NCBI RefSeq assembly: GCF_000425545.1
Contig: NZ_AUDQ01000013.1
Coordinates: 1-64,000 of the forward strand
Origin: Sporosarcina ureae DSM 2281
GTDB taxonomy: Bacteria; Bacillota; Bacilli; Bacillales_A; Planococcaceae
Direction of reading: 5' to 3'
DNA: 64,000 nt
The position numbers were made by a program, and so were the translations under genes. The notes beneath the pieces are model-generated. The model was not told the DNA's origin and did no database searches. It was given only the letters and a program-made list of their open reading frames with translations. Shown piece by piece: positions 18,437 through 27,717 of this stretch. The stretch's first letter is position 1. Each line of letters begins with the position of its first letter.

Positions 18437-18881
18437 GAAAGCTAGTAAAGGTCAGCAAGGGTTTACCTTCTTGGAACTTTTGCTTGTTCTATCTATCATG
18501 ATGGTTTTAACAGCCGTTATTCTTCCGTTTAGTGAAAAGCACTTGCAAAGAAGAAGTGAAGAAGATGCACTGAAGCAATTCATTACTACTGTTCATCAGG
18601 CGCAATTGTATGCCATGACACATAAGGAAAATATCGCTTTGATATTTAGCGACAGTGGAACAACGTACAAGGTGGTAAAAAATAACATGGCGGAAACTGT
18701 GATTCATGGATCATTTCCTGAAGGCATGGGCAGGACTAAACAATCTTCACTTAACAGATTGGATTTTGCTGAAACGGGATACATGGTCAAAACAGGGAAG
18801 ATGATCTTTTTCACACAAAGCAAGGGTGAAATATTCATCTCATTTCAGTTTGAAAGAGGAAGGATGATCGTCAATGAATGA
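18423..18881 (+). CDS. comGD: Minor pseudopilin ComGD
   Basis: 152 residues, pilin-like start QQGFTFLELLLVLSIMMVLTAVILPF with the invariant E at +5. GspH-like beta-rich remainder (IALIFSDSGTTYKVV). It overlaps comGC by 14 bases. It acts as a minor subunit of the competence pseudopilus. Confidence 0.85.
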   Translation: MAVAKKASKGQQGFTFLELLLVLSIMMVLTAVILPFSEKHLQRRSEEDALKQFITTVHQAQLYAMTHKENIALIFSDSGTTYKVVKNNMAETVIHGSFPEGMGRTKQSSLNRLDFAETGYMVKTGKMIFFTQSKGEIFISFQFERGRMIVNE

Positions 18882-19173
18882 AAAAGGGCAATCGTGGCCA
18901 GAAGCTATGTTGTCGTTACTCGTTGTCATGGTGATTTTCGGATCTCTTTTACCGTTGGCCGACATATTAACGTCATCTGCTACCGAAAAAAAGCAAGCAA
19001 TGATTGCAGCCCAAACCACCTATCAAGCGGCTATTTTATATAAATCGTCCGGACAAACAACAGGACACAAAACACATGAAGATCTGCACTATAATTGGAT
19101 GGTTAGTGATAGACAGATTTGCGTTGAATATGAAATACAACAAATTGAAAATCGTAAATGTGTGAGTTTATGA
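18874..19173 (+). CDS. comGE: Minor pseudopilin ComGE
   Basis: 99 residues. The pilin leader is atypical: MNEKGQSWPEAMLSLLVVMVIF, where the position after G is Q and the usual TLIE is replaced by SWPEA, while E at +5 is kept. Length and order fit ComGE. It overlaps comGD by eight bases; GAGGAAGG provides the ribosome site. Confidence 0.8.
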   Translation: MNEKGQSWPEAMLSLLVVMVIFGSLLPLADILTSSATEKKQAMIAAQTTYQAAILYKSSGQTTGHKTHEDLHYNWMVSDRQICVEYEIQQIENRKCVSL

Positions 19174-19604
19174 AGCAATTGAATGAAAAAGGATATTCAT
19201 TAGTTGAGAGTATCGTACATTTACTTATATTCACGATGTTGATTCAATTTGCAATTCTATTTTTTTACTGGCAAGCACCCATAGAGAAAGTTTATCAAGG
19301 AGATTTACTAGGGGAGTGGGAGTTATTTTCTTTGGAATTACAGGAATTGTTGGAAGAAGTAACTGGAGTGGAGGAAGTAAAACCTACGCTCTTCACGTTC
19401 CAAACTAAAAGAGGAAGGATCACTATACAGCAATACGATAAAATGCTTCGTAAAGTTGTGAATGGAACAGGTCATGTCCCTTTATTAATGAATGTGAAAT
19501 CCAGTAAATTTACTGTGAAAGATAGCGAATTAAAGCTTGCTGTCGAAATGAAGGATGGTATGCGTAAAGAAAGGACGTTTGCTATTGGTTTATATCAAAA
19601 ATGA
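19170..19604 (+). CDS. comGF: Minor pseudopilin ComGF
   Basis: 144 residues. The leader NEKGYSLVESIVHLLIFTMLIQFAILF is a normal type IV pilin start, and the remainder contains the ComGF-like FSLELQELLEEV and FQTKRGRITIQQYDKMLRK segments. ATG 19170 overlaps the comGE stop as ATGA; an in-frame ATG at 19158 is possible. Confidence 0.85.
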   Translation: MKQLNEKGYSLVESIVHLLIFTMLIQFAILFFYWQAPIEKVYQGDLLGEWELFSLELQELLEEVTGVEEVKPTLFTFQTKRGRITIQQYDKMLRKVVNGTGHVPLLMNVKSSKFTVKDSELKLAVEMKDGMRKERTFAIGLYQK

Positions 19605-19764
19605 GAAGGGAGGATCATTTATTTTCGCGATTGTTTTATTATTTTGCGTAAGTCTCTTTCTTTTCTCCCTCGTTTCATGGCATGATAGTATCTACAGAAT
19701 ATACGACTGGCTCGAAACCTATTATGAGCATAAAGCAGTTGAATTAATGAAACGGGATGGATGA
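19585..19764 (+). CDS. comGG: Short ComGG-like protein
   Basis: About 59 residues: KNEKGGSFIFAIVLLFCVSLFLFSLVSWHDSIYRIYDWLETYYEHKAVELMKRDG. A basic leader with KG, a hydrophobic helix and a short tail fit the last comG gene, but B. subtilis ComGG is about twice as long. TTG 19585 is chosen because AAAGGA lies nine bases upstream. It overlaps comGF and its stop overlaps aroK. Confidence 0.6.
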   Translation: MVYIKNEKGGSFIFAIVLLFCVSLFLFSLVSWHDSIYRIYDWLETYYEHKAVELMKRDG

Positions 19765-20273
19765 AAATGAAAAGGATTTATTTAGTCGGATTCATGGGAT
19801 GTGGAAAAAGCGCAATCGGTAAACGGCTGCATACGCTAACAGGTATTCCGTTTTTTGATATGGACCATGAAATTTCAGAACAAATGCAAATGACGATTCC
19901 TGAGATATTCGATCAGTACGGGGAACTGTATTTTAGGCAGCTGGAGACAGAATTCCTTGAAAAATTCCCTGAAGAATATTGTATTGTAGCGACTGGCGGA
20001 GGCGTTGCGGTAAAAGAAGAAAATATTCAACTGATGCGCGAATCAGGCATCGTATTTTTCCTCAATGCATCATTTCGCGATATTTGGCGCAGAATCTCGA
20101 CAGATGTCAATCGTCCGATTGTACAACAATCATCGCGGCAAGAATTAGAAGCACTTTATAAAAAACGCAAGCCGAAGTATTTACACTCTGCTCATTTCAC
20201 AGTGGAGACAACAGGCAAATCTTTAACGGATATTGCAGAATATATTATCTTTCAAATCGAAAGATATCAATAA
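19761..20273 (+). CDS. aroK: Shikimate kinase
   Basis: 170-residue P-loop kinase that phosphorylates shikimate at O3 in aromatic amino acid synthesis. The Walker A motif is GFMGCGKSAIG (10-20), D34-like FFDMDHEI binds shikimate, ATGGGVAVKE is the glycine-rich substrate loop, and the lid holds NRPIV. The ATG overlaps the comGG stop as ATGA, so the gene is tied to the comG transcript and may have its own promoter. aroQ, from the same pathway, is at 42 kb. Confidence 0.92.
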   Translation: MKMKRIYLVGFMGCGKSAIGKRLHTLTGIPFFDMDHEISEQMQMTIPEIFDQYGELYFRQLETEFLEKFPEEYCIVATGGGVAVKEENIQLMRESGIVFFLNASFRDIWRRISTDVNRPIVQQSSRQELEALYKKRKPKYLHSAHFTVETTGKSLTDIAEYIIFQIERYQ

Positions 20274-20281
20274 CTCATTGT

Positions 20282-20327
20282 AAAAGCGAATGATTTAGTT
20301 TGTGCTTAAGCTATCATTCGCTTTTAT
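20282..20327 (+). terminator. comG-aroK terminator
   Basis: AAAAGCGAATGAT (20282-20294 region) pairs with ATCATTCGCTTTT ending at 20325, around an 18-base loop, with T residues in the 3' arm. Confidence 0.75.
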
Positions 20328-20345
20328 GCACTTTTAATAAATAGA

Positions 20346-20374
20346 TTGCGCTTACTTATATGAAATGTTAAGAT
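20346..20374 (+). promoter_or_regulatory. Candidate sigma-A promoter of the gcv operon
   Basis: TTGCGC (20346-20351), a 17-base spacer and TAAGAT (20369-20374), about 40 bases before the glycine riboswitch. Confidence 0.5.
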
Positions 20375-20412
20375 ATCAGTGAAGAAAAAATTAATTGAAT
20401 CATGCGAATGAT

Positions 20413-20566
20413 TGTATGGGGAGAGCGCGCATTAGGCGCCGCCGAAGGAGCAAGTAACGAATGTTATGAATCTCTCAGGTAACAAAACGCATACATGACG
20501 CATCTCTGGAGAGTGCTGAGTAATCAGCGGCCGAAGAAAGTATGGAAACTGTAAAGCTTTCAGGCA
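20413..20566 (+). ncRNA. Tandem glycine riboswitch
   Basis: Two glycine aptamers in series. Aptamer one begins GGGGAGAGCGCGC at 20418, with GCGCCGCCGAAGGAGCAAG, and closes at TCTCTCAGGTAA. Aptamer two begins CATCTCTGGAGAGTGCTGAG near 20501, with AGCGGCCGAAGAAAG, and closes at CTTTCAGGCAAAAGGACAG. The doubled CCGAAG and CAGGNAA signatures are typical. Glycine binding should antagonise the terminator that follows and switch on gcvT-gcvPA-gcvPB. Confidence 0.95.
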
Positions 20567-20567
20567 A

Positions 20568-20611
20568 AAGGACAGGGGTTCTCTTTTATAGGAGACCCCT
20601 GTCCTTTTTTT
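20568..20611 (+). terminator. Riboswitch-controlled terminator ahead of gcvT
   Basis: AGGACAGGGG.TCTC pairs with GAGA.CCCCTGTCCT around TTTTATA, followed by seven Ts. It is the expression platform of the glycine riboswitch. Confidence 0.9.
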
Positions 20612-20663
20612 GATGAATTACATACTGATCGTTCCTTGATCAGAACACAAAGGAGGAAACAGT

Positions 20664-21764
20664 TTGACGAATCAATTATTACGTACGCCGTTATTTGAAA
20701 GTTATAAAGAGTATGGAGGCAAGACGATCGACTTTGGCGGCTGGGAGTTGCCTGTACAGTTCTCGAGTATTAAAGCAGAACACGAAGCCGTTCGTACAAA
20801 AGCGGGTTTGTTTGATGTCTCGCATATGGGAGAAGTGTTTGTCAGTGGTAGCGGAGCACTCGACTATTTGCAGAAACTCGTAACGAATGACGTTTCCAAA
20901 CTGAAGATCGGCCAAGCGCAATATACTGTGATGTGTAATGAGCAAGGTGGAACGATCGATGACTTCTTAATTTATAAATTAGAGGAAGAGCGCTATTTAC
21001 TAGTAGTCAATGCGTCGAATATCGAAAAAGATGTAGCTTGGATGGAAAAACAACAAACCGACAATGTCGTTATCGATAACCAATCTTCAAATTACGCGTT
21101 ACTTGCACTGCAAGGTCCGGTGGCGGAGTCCGTATTACAGAAACTGACGAAAGAGTCGCTGGAAGAAATTAAATTTTTCCGTTTCAAAGAACATGTGCAA
21201 GTGGGCGGTGAAGATGTACTCGTTTCACGTACTGGTTATACAGGAGAAAATGGATTTGAAATCTACGGTACACCTGAAGCGATCCAGAATTTGTGGTCAA
21301 AGGTTTTGCAAGAAGGCAAAGAAGAGGGTGTCGTACCTGCAGGACTTGGTGCACGTGACACATTGCGCTTTGAAGCGGGACTACCACTTTACGGTCAAGA
21401 ACTAAGAGAGGATATTTCTCCGCTAGAAGCAGGACTTGGTTTCGTCGTAAAAGTGAATAAAGAAGAAGACTTTATTGGTAAAGATATTCTTGTGAAGCAA
21501 AAAGCACAAGGTGTGGAACGTAAGCTTGTCGGACTTGAAATGATCGATAAAGGGATTCCTCGTACAGGTTATAAAGTATTTGATGGTGACAAAGAGATTG
21601 GCGAAGTTACAACTGGCACTCAGTCTCCTACATTAAAGAAGAATATTGGTTTTGCGCTTCTGTCTACAGAGTTCACGGAGCTCGGCACAGAAGTCGAAGT
21701 GGAGATCCGTACGAAACGTCTGAAGGCAAGAGTCATTGCAACACCTTTCTATAAAAGATCATAA
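20664..21764 (+). CDS. gcvT: Glycine cleavage system T protein (aminomethyltransferase)
   Basis: 366 residues. GcvT transfers the methylene group from the aminomethyl-lipoyl H protein to THF and releases ammonia. The family segments are clear: [41 protein letters not shown] and the C-terminal [20 protein letters not shown]. Start TTG 20664 stands behind AAAGGAGGA. It is first in the gcv operon; gcvH is not here, as in B. subtilis, where it lies elsewhere. Confidence 0.96.
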   Translation: MTNQLLRTPLFESYKEYGGKTIDFGGWELPVQFSSIKAEHEAVRTKAGLFDVSHMGEVFVSGSGALDYLQKLVTNDVSKLKIGQAQYTVMCNEQGGTIDDFLIYKLEEERYLLVVNASNIEKDVAWMEKQQTDNVVIDNQSSNYALLALQGPVAESVLQKLTKESLEEIKFFRFKEHVQVGGEDVLVSRTGYTGENGFEIYGTPEAIQNLWSKVLQEGKEEGVVPAGLGARDTLRFEAGLPLYGQELREDISPLEAGLGFVVKVNKEEDFIGKDILVKQKAQGVERKLVGLEMIDKGIPRTGYKVFDGDKEIGEVTTGTQSPTLKKNIGFALLSTEFTELGTEVEVEIRTKRLKARVIATPFYKRS

Positions 21765-21785
21765 GTGAAAAGGGGTAAAATTATT

Positions 21786-23132
21786 ATGAAGCATCGTTAT
21801 CTACCTATGACGGAGCAAGACCAGAAAGACATGCTTGAAACAATCGGAATTTCTTCCATCGATGAACTATTTTCGGATATTCCGGAAAAAGTGCGATTCA
21901 AAGGTGAGTACAAGATCAAACCTGCGAAATCTGAAACATCTCTATTAAAAGAACTTGGACGTTTGGCAGCGAAAAATATTAACGCTCAAGATTATGCTTC
22001 GTTCCTAGGAGCGGGAGTCTATGATCATTATCGTCCGATTATCGTAGATCATGTCATCTCACGTTCTGAGTTCTATACGGCGTATACGCCATACCAACCC
22101 GAAATTTCACAAGGTGAGTTACAGGCGATTTTCGAATTCCAGACAATGATCTGTGAATTGACTGGCATGGAGCTAGCGAACTCTTCGATGTATGACGGAG
22201 GCACGGCACTTGCTGAAGCAGGAACACTTGCTGCAGGTCATACACGTCGTAAGAAATTACTTGTGTCCTCTACTGTTCACAACGAATCACATGCAGTAGT
22301 GAAATCATACGCTGACGGGCAATACATTGAAGTAGTAACGATTCCACATACAAATGGTGTAACGGATCTCGATAAGCTGAAAGAAATGATTGATGGTGAG
22401 ACTGCAGCAGTACTCGTACAATATCCGAACTTCTACGGACAAGTAGAAGATCTTCAGGCGATCAGTGATATTGCACATGAAAATGGTGCATTATCGATCG
22501 TCTCAGCGAATCCACTTGCACTTGGACTATTGACACCACCTGGAGCGCTTGGAGCGGATATTACGGTTGGAGATGCACAACCATTCGGAATCGCGGAATC
22601 ATTCGGCGGACCACACTGTGGATATTTTGCCGTATCGAAAAAGTTGATGCGTAAAGTTCCTGGCCGCCTAGTTGGTGAGACGAATGACGATCAAGGACGT
22701 AGAGGATACGTACTCACATTGCAGGCGCGTGAACAACATATCCGTCGCGACAAAGCAACGTCCAATATTTGTTCGAACCAAGCATTGAACGCCCTTGCAG
22801 CATCCGTTGCGATGACAGCTCTTGGTAAAGAAGGAATTAAAGAAATCGCCTATCAGAATATCGCGAAAACAGCTTATGCGAAACAAGCATTTGAAAAAGC
22901 TGGCTTCGAAGTGAAATTCGGTCCTGCGCATTTCAATGAACTCGTAGTGGATTGTAAATCACCTATTAAAGATGTTAATAAACGCCTGCTTGAACAAGGA
23001 ATCATTGGTGGATATGATCTTAGTCTTGTTGATGAAAATCTGGCGAATAACGCACTGATCGCTGTAACGGAACAACGTACGAAAGAAGAAATCGATGCAT
23101 ACGTGCAAGAACTGGAGGCTATCCATGCATAA
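21786..23132 (+). CDS. gcvPA: Glycine dehydrogenase (decarboxylating) subunit 1
   Basis: 448 residues, the N-terminal half of a two-subunit P protein that decarboxylates glycine with PLP. It starts [13 protein letters not shown] and continues with [22 protein letters not shown] and GRLVGET, as in the B. subtilis subunit. ATG 21786 matches that N-terminus; the frame opens at 21765. It overlaps gcvPB by eight bases. Confidence 0.96.
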   Translation: MKHRYLPMTEQDQKDMLETIGISSIDELFSDIPEKVRFKGEYKIKPAKSETSLLKELGRLAAKNINAQDYASFLGAGVYDHYRPIIVDHVISRSEFYTAYTPYQPEISQGELQAIFEFQTMICELTGMELANSSMYDGGTALAEAGTLAAGHTRRKKLLVSSTVHNESHAVVKSYADGQYIEVVTIPHTNGVTDLDKLKEMIDGETAAVLVQYPNFYGQVEDLQAISDIAHENGALSIVSANPLALGLLTPPGALGADITVGDAQPFGIAESFGGPHCGYFAVSKKLMRKVPGRLVGETNDDQGRRGYVLTLQAREQHIRRDKATSNICSNQALNALAASVAMTALGKEGIKEIAYQNIAKTAYAKQAFEKAGFEVKFGPAHFNELVVDCKSPIKDVNKRLLEQGIIGGYDLSLVDENLANNALIAVTEQRTKEEIDAYVQELEAIHA

Positions 23133-24612
23133 GGACAATCAATCACTCATTTTTGAACTATCCAAACCAGGTCGAATCGGTTATAGCTTACCTGAATTAG
23201 ATGTACCTGAAGTAGATGTTACATCCATTTTATCTGAAGGTCTCATTCGTACGGAAGACGCAGAATTGCCCGAAGTATCCGAGTTGGATATCATGCGTCA
23301 CTATACTGCATTGTCCAATCGGAATCACGGAGTCGATACAGGATTCTATCCATTAGGTTCTTGTACGATGAAATACAATCCGAAAATCAACGAAGCGGTT
23401 GCCCGTTTCCCAGGATTTTCACGCGTTCACCCGCTACAAGACGAATCTACTGTACAAGGTGCACTTGAAGTAGTGTACGATCTGCAAGAACACTTGGCTG
23501 AAATTACAGGTATGCCACAAGTTACATTACAACCAGCAGCGGGTGCACACGGTGAGTGGACAGCATTGATGATGATCCGTGCTTTCCATGAAGCGAACGG
23601 TGATACCCAACGTACGAAAGTACTTGTTCCCGATTCCGCACACGGTACAAATCCAGCTTCTGCGACGGTTGCTGGTTTTGATACAATAACAGTCAAGTCG
23701 AATGAAAAAGGCTTAGTAGATCTTGAAGATTTGAAGTCGAAAGTAGGTCCTGATACAGCAGCATTGATGTTGACGAATCCAAATACGCTCGGTCTTTTCG
23801 AAGAAGACATTCTAGAAATGGCGGCAGTGGTTCACGGAGTCGGCGGAAAGTTGTATTATGATGGAGCGAACTTGAACGCAGTTATGTCTAAAGCACGCCC
23901 TGGCGACATGGGCTTTGATGCGGTTCATTTGAACTTGCATAAGACGTTCACAGGTCCTCACGGTGGCGGTGGGCCAGGTTCAGGTCCGGTAGGTGTAACG
24001 GATGAACTGGCTGCATTCATGCCGAAACCAGTTGTTGAAAAAGTAGATGATCGCTTTATATTGAACTATGACGTGCCACAATCCATTGGTCGGGTGAAGC
24101 CCTACTATGGTAACTTCGGTATTTACCTACGTGCGTATACGTATATTCGTTCAATGGGTCCAGACGGCTTAAAAGCTGTAACGGAATACGCAGTACTCAA
24201 TGCGAACTATATGATGCGTCGTCTAGAGCCATACTTCGACCTGCCATATACACAGCACTGTAAACACGAATTTGTTTTGTCCGGTCGTCGTCAGAAGAAG
24301 CTTGGTGCACGTACACTTGATATGGCGAAGCGTTTGCTAGACTTTGGCTACCATCCGCCTACGATTTATTTCCCGTTGAACGTGGAAGAGGCAATGATGA
24401 TCGAACCGACAGAAACAGAATCAAAAGAAACATTGGATAACTTCATCGAAGCGATGATTCAAATCGCCAAAGAAGTAGAAGAGAATCCTGAAATCGTTCA
24501 AGAAGCACCGCACACAACAGTCATCGGTCGTCTAGATGAAACAAAGGCAGCACGTAAGCCTGTATTGCGTTATGTTAAAGAACAATTACCAGTTGAAGAA
24601 ACCGTACAATAA
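23125..24612 (+). CDS. gcvPB: Glycine dehydrogenase (decarboxylating) subunit 2
   Basis: 495 residues, the PLP-carrying half of the P protein. The lysine that binds PLP lies in [18 protein letters not shown], and [15 protein letters not shown] [17 protein letters not shown] and DGANLNAVM are present. ATG 23125 lies inside the gcvPA end behind GGAGGC. It needs subunit 1 for activity. A hairpin terminator follows. Confidence 0.96.
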   Translation: MHKDNQSLIFELSKPGRIGYSLPELDVPEVDVTSILSEGLIRTEDAELPEVSELDIMRHYTALSNRNHGVDTGFYPLGSCTMKYNPKINEAVARFPGFSRVHPLQDESTVQGALEVVYDLQEHLAEITGMPQVTLQPAAGAHGEWTALMMIRAFHEANGDTQRTKVLVPDSAHGTNPASATVAGFDTITVKSNEKGLVDLEDLKSKVGPDTAALMLTNPNTLGLFEEDILEMAAVVHGVGGKLYYDGANLNAVMSKARPGDMGFDAVHLNLHKTFTGPHGGGGPGSGPVGVTDELAAFMPKPVVEKVDDRFILNYDVPQSIGRVKPYYGNFGIYLRAYTYIRSMGPDGLKAVTEYAVLNANYMMRRLEPYFDLPYTQHCKHEFVLSGRRQKKLGARTLDMAKRLLDFGYHPPTIYFPLNVEEAMMIEPTETESKETLDNFIEAMIQIAKEVEENPEIVQEAPHTTVIGRLDETKAARKPVLRYVKEQLPVEETVQ

Positions 24613-24629
24613 TAAAATAGATTGATAAG

Positions 24630-24658
24630 AGCACCGCTGAAAGCTAGCGGTGCTTTTT
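24630..24658 (+). terminator. gcv operon terminator
   Basis: AGCACCGCT (24630-24638) pairs with AGCGGTGCT (24646-24654), followed by TTTTT. Confidence 0.85.
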
Positions 24659-25090
24659 GATTTGTAGAAAATTTGAGCAATCTAGTAACCCTTCCGTTAT
24701 ACATGGCATGTGTGAAGAATAATATAGTAGGAATGGATGAATAGTTGAAAAGAAATAACTATTTGTTTCATAATTTACGCAGTTTAGGTGCATGTAATTA
24801 AGAAACTAAACGTGAGTATTTTCTGGGGAATAAACTATAAGGGGAGTACTTTGAATACTATTGAGAAGCTTTCCATTTCGCATCAAATAGACATGAAAGA
24901 GAGTTTCGCAAGGGGACGGACAGTACATATAAAGCCCCATTCAGCTGCTGTTTCCATGATAGTAAAACACCATGATCATGCAGCAAGTAAGAGTTACATA
25001 TTGAAACTATGAAGAATAAAACTAGTTCCATACACAGTCTTGTAAAATCAGAATCGTATATTATACGATAAACAAATGTTCAATGTCAAC
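24659..25090. other. Intergenic stretch with no supported gene
   Basis: AT-rich. The only open frame (24788-25012) has no ribosome site and no recognisable sequence. GGGGACGGACAG at about 24914 resembles half of the short GGGGACGGACAG/CTGTCCGTCCCC palindromes seen in Bacillaceae intergenic regions, but the other half is missing. Confidence 0.4.
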
Positions 25091-25097
25091 CATGAAT

Positions 25098-25126
25098 TTG
25101 AGAAATTTCTGATTATGTGTTATACT
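25098..25126 (+). promoter_or_regulatory. Strong sigma-A-like promoter
   Basis: TTGAGA (25098-25103), exactly 17 bases, TATACT (25121-25126). It drives the structured leader and the gene at 25321. Confidence 0.7.
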
Positions 25127-25134
25127 GTATAAGT

Positions 25135-25320
25135 ACAAGTAAACAGGACGGCATGCAACAATCCTGCGCAGCTTATTCCGGAAAGGAATGAAGGGCGCAT
25201 TTTTTTAAATTTGCAAAAAGGATTGTTTTATTTTAATGAAATGACGTGTAGAATCTCACGTAGTTTTAATCAGTTAACTGTAAAGCTTTGATCAAAGAAT
25301 TTATAGGAGGAGATTTTCTA
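25135..25320 (+). ncRNA. Structured 5' leader with attenuator-like hairpin
   Basis: About 190 bases of untranslated leader. TGCGC.GCTTATTCC (25165-25179) pairs with GGAAT.AAG.GCGCA (25185-25199) and runs into seven Ts at 25200, forming an intrinsic terminator only about 70 bases after the promoter. The upstream CAACAATCC (25156-25164) can pair with GGATTGTTT (25220-25228) beyond the hairpin, and AGGA (25146) with TCCT (25162), so alternative folds exist. I do not recognise a known riboswitch class. Confidence 0.45.
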
Positions 25321-26157
25321 GTGAATTTAATTAATGAAGAAATTACTCATAACGTGTTTGGTGAAGGAAATATTGTAGAACACGAGGAGTCATTCATCAC
25401 CGTTGATTTCAATAAAAATCTAAAAAGATTTGTCTATCCGGATGCATTTGAGAATTTTATTACTTTAAACAATCGAAGTATGGCAGAGTCTTTAGAGAAG
25501 GTTTTTGTGGAACGGAGAGCAGAAGAGAAAATTCTGGAAAAGAAACGTAAGGAAGAAAAGGCTATCCAGGTGTTAGAACAGCAACGTAGAGAAATATTGA
25601 AGAACCACAAAATTCACGAAAGTTCACAAATTGTTTTCTGGTTAGATCAAGAAAGACAGTCAGATGTGTTTACCGATTGGGAAGTATCGACTGGAAGCAT
25701 TCAAAGCGGGAAGAATAAAGGATTACCTAACCCAGTAACTCGTTTGCGTCCAAACAGTGCAGGTATTCTAACAGTGAGAACTCCTGATCAAGTAGAAACG
25801 GAAAGAACTATTCTAGGTCTCTTCATGGTTGGTGACACATTTACTGGAAGCATTGGCGAGGACGGATTGGTCCCTACCCATCCTGAATATAGAATTCAAC
25901 TTACAGAAGAAGAAGCTGAGAAAATGCTTTTCTGGAATTACTATAGAAATAAAAACTATCCTGACCGTACTTCATGGAACTCTGGTACATTCCGTTACTT
26001 TGATAATATTTGGACTGCCCAAATTTTACAAGATATTATCGCATTAAAGACGGATGAAGAACAGATCAAAGAAGCGAAAGAGTTTATGGACTATTTCTGT
26101 AAATTGAATGCTATTGACATGAATAATATTCCGGAAGCAGAAGGTGCGTTACGTTAA
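25321..26157 (+). CDS. Conserved hypothetical protein, function unknown
   Basis: 278 residues, no signal or membrane segment. Residues 7-40 (THNVFGEGNIVEHEESFITVDF, then RFVYPDAF) resemble the small beta-barrel tail found on helicases and other nucleic-acid proteins. Residues 60-100 are a highly charged coiled coil. The C-terminal half has WEVSTGSIQSGKNKGLPNPV, LRPNSAGILTVRTP and LGLFMVGDTF segments with many aromatic residues. I have seen similar Bacillales proteins annotated only as hypothetical. Start GTG 25321 follows TAGGAGGAG. Expression is probably controlled through the leader. It ends before a strong terminator. Confidence 0.65.
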   Translation: MNLINEEITHNVFGEGNIVEHEESFITVDFNKNLKRFVYPDAFENFITLNNRSMAESLEKVFVERRAEEKILEKKRKEEKAIQVLEQQRREILKNHKIHESSQIVFWLDQERQSDVFTDWEVSTGSIQSGKNKGLPNPVTRLRPNSAGILTVRTPDQVETERTILGLFMVGDTFTGSIGEDGLVPTHPEYRIQLTEEEAEKMLFWNYYRNKNYPDRTSWNSGTFRYFDNIWTAQILQDIIALKTDEEQIKEAKEFMDYFCKLNAIDMNNIPEAEGALR

Positions 26158-26212
26158 TAAGTGGTATTGCTTTCGCTGAAGTATATTACGAAGTCGTTCA
26201 TTACACTGTAAG

Positions 26213-26262
26213 CTGCCAGGTACGAGCACATGATAACTGTGTTGGTACCTGGCAGTTTTTTG
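26213..26262 (+). terminator. Terminator of the 25321 gene
   Basis: CTGCCAGGTAC.AGCACA (26213-26230) pairs with TGTGTTGGTACCTGGCAG (26239-26256), followed by TTTTTT. The TGCCAGG arms resemble repeated hairpins common in Bacillaceae. Confidence 0.85.
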
Positions 26263-26451
26263 TGTATTTCCGTGTAAAATTACGATTTTGTATTCAGTAA
26301 AGGTTTATGTGAATTGTTATTTTCACTACCTTCAAAGTAGATTTCATTTTAAATGTTTGAGTCCATACTATATAATTCATTAGATTGAACAAAAAAGCAC
26401 TAGTTAAACTATTACATATAATTGAAAAACATGGTAAAGGAATGAATGAAT

Positions 26452-26675
26452 ATGAGAGAAACCGTAACGGCGATGGATGTCGCTAAGTTGGCGGGCGTTT
26501 CACAATCGTCTGTTTCAAGAGTATATTTTCGAAGGGGCATCTGTTTCCGATAAAACTAGGAAACGGGTTCTTGAGGCAGCGATAGAGCTAGGATATCGTC
26601 CCAACGTATACGCGAGAAGTCTAATTACAAACCAATCCAAAATTATTGGCCTTGTAATGAAGAGTGTTCAGAATT
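26452..26675 (+). pseudogene. LacI-family regulator remnant (frameshifted, 3' deleted)
   Basis: From ATG 26452 the first 24 codons read RETVTAMDVAKLAGVSQSSV with SRVYF, the start of a LacI helix-turn-helix. A +1 shift near 26522-26530 moves the frame, after which EGASVSDKTRKRVLEAAIEL and GYRPNVYARSLITNQSKIIG follow in the other frame. The ligand-binding domain is absent: after VMKSVQNSF the sequence jumps into a permease gene. Intact relatives have about 330-340 residues. It probably once controlled the adjacent GntP-type transporter. A ribosome site AAAGGA is still visible. Confidence 0.85.
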
Positions 26676-27484
26676 CATTCAGCTGCACTCGCATTTGGTT
26701 CTACAACATTTACAATGACATCTGCAGGATCTCCAGAAATCCAAAACTGGATTCCGATTGAGTTCCTTGGAACAAGTCCGTATGCAGGATGGGGAGTCAG
26801 TATCTTCGTAGCAATCTTCATGTTCTTGTTCGGTTATTGGTGGTTGAAGCGAATGATTTCAAAAGCCGTCGCTAATATGCAAAGATCTCTTCCGAATCCG
26901 ATACTGAGCATGATTCTATTAGTAGTAGTTCTTGGCATCACGTTACTGTTACACAACTATCTCGGTACCTCTGCATTAATTATTTCTTTAAGTGGCGGTA
27001 TATTGGCCACATTTATTTTGAATAAAAAGTACTTCTAAAACTTTGGACACGCAGTAGGAGAAGGTGCGATGGGTGCAGTAATTGTTATCGCCAATACAGC
27101 TGCGGTCGTTGGTTTTGGTGGAGTAGTCAAGGCGACACCGGCTTTCAAAGCTGCAGTAAATGTCATAACCGATATTCCGGGAAGCCCACTGATTGGTGGT
27201 GCGCTTGCAGTAGCAGTCATTGCTGGATTGACCGGATCATCGTCAGGTGGATAAGCCATCGCATTACCACTATTGGCGTAGATCCCGAAGCATTGCATCG
27301 AACGGTAGCCATATCTTCAAGTTCGTTAGATTCACTTCCTCAAGGAGGATATGTTGTCGCAATAATTCGATCAATTGCTGGTGAAACACATAAAGACGCC
27401 TATCCGGCATTTGGAGCATTGTCTGTTGTTGTACCTATTTTAGGTGCTGCAGTGGCGGTTATTCTGTTTACAATTGGACTATAA
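26665..27484 (+). pseudogene. GntP-family permease remnant
   Basis: The frame SAALAFGSTTFTMTSAGSPE, then IQNWIPIEFLGTSPYAGWG is the interior of a GntP-type carboxylate/gluconate permease. The first third of the protein is missing at the fusion with the lacI fragment. The remainder is broken by TAA at 27036-27038 (ahead of NFGHAVGEGAMGAVIVIAN), TAA at 27252-27254 (in GSSSGG-AIALPLLA) and a frameshift near 27275-27292, after which TVAISSSSLDSLPQGGYV and the last helices follow. At least three lesions in addition to the deletion mean it cannot work. A terminator still follows. Confidence 0.88.
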
Positions 27485-27489
27485 TAATG

Positions 27490-27528
27490 AAGACCCGACG
27501 AGCTAAAACATGATTCGTTGGGTCTTTA
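27490..27528 (+). terminator. Terminator downstream of the gntP remnant
   Basis: AAGACCCGACGA (27490-27501) pairs with TCGTTGGGTCTT (27515-27526) with one G-U pair. Confidence 0.75.
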
Positions 27529-27661
27529 CATTTCCCAGGTAATGAAAAGCGGTGGAAGTAGATTTATAGTATACATAGGTATGTACATCGCGGTGTTTCA
27601 GTTTGTATGGCAGTTATGTATATAAATTAGCTCTGCTTTAATATGAATTTAAGAACGATGG

Positions 27662-27710
27662 TAAAAATGCCAGACACAGTGACAATTCGGGATTGTCTTC
27701 GTGTCTGGCA
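27662..27710 (-). terminator. Terminator of the queC-VUT-queF operon
   Basis: On the minus strand CTGCCAGACACGAAGACAAT pairs with the mirrored ATTGTCACTGTGTCTGGCA and is followed by TTTTTAC, immediately after the queF stop. Its arms resemble those of the hairpin at 26213. Confidence 0.8.
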
Positions 27711-27717
27711 GTAAAAA

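Noticed and set aside
24788..25012. 74-codon frame as a gene
   Set aside because: No ribosome site, no family-like sequence and odd composition.
25165..25206. Hairpin and T-run as the terminator of an upstream gene
   Set aside because: There is no upstream gene on that strand within 500 bases, and a good promoter lies 40 bases before it, so it belongs to the leader of the downstream gene.
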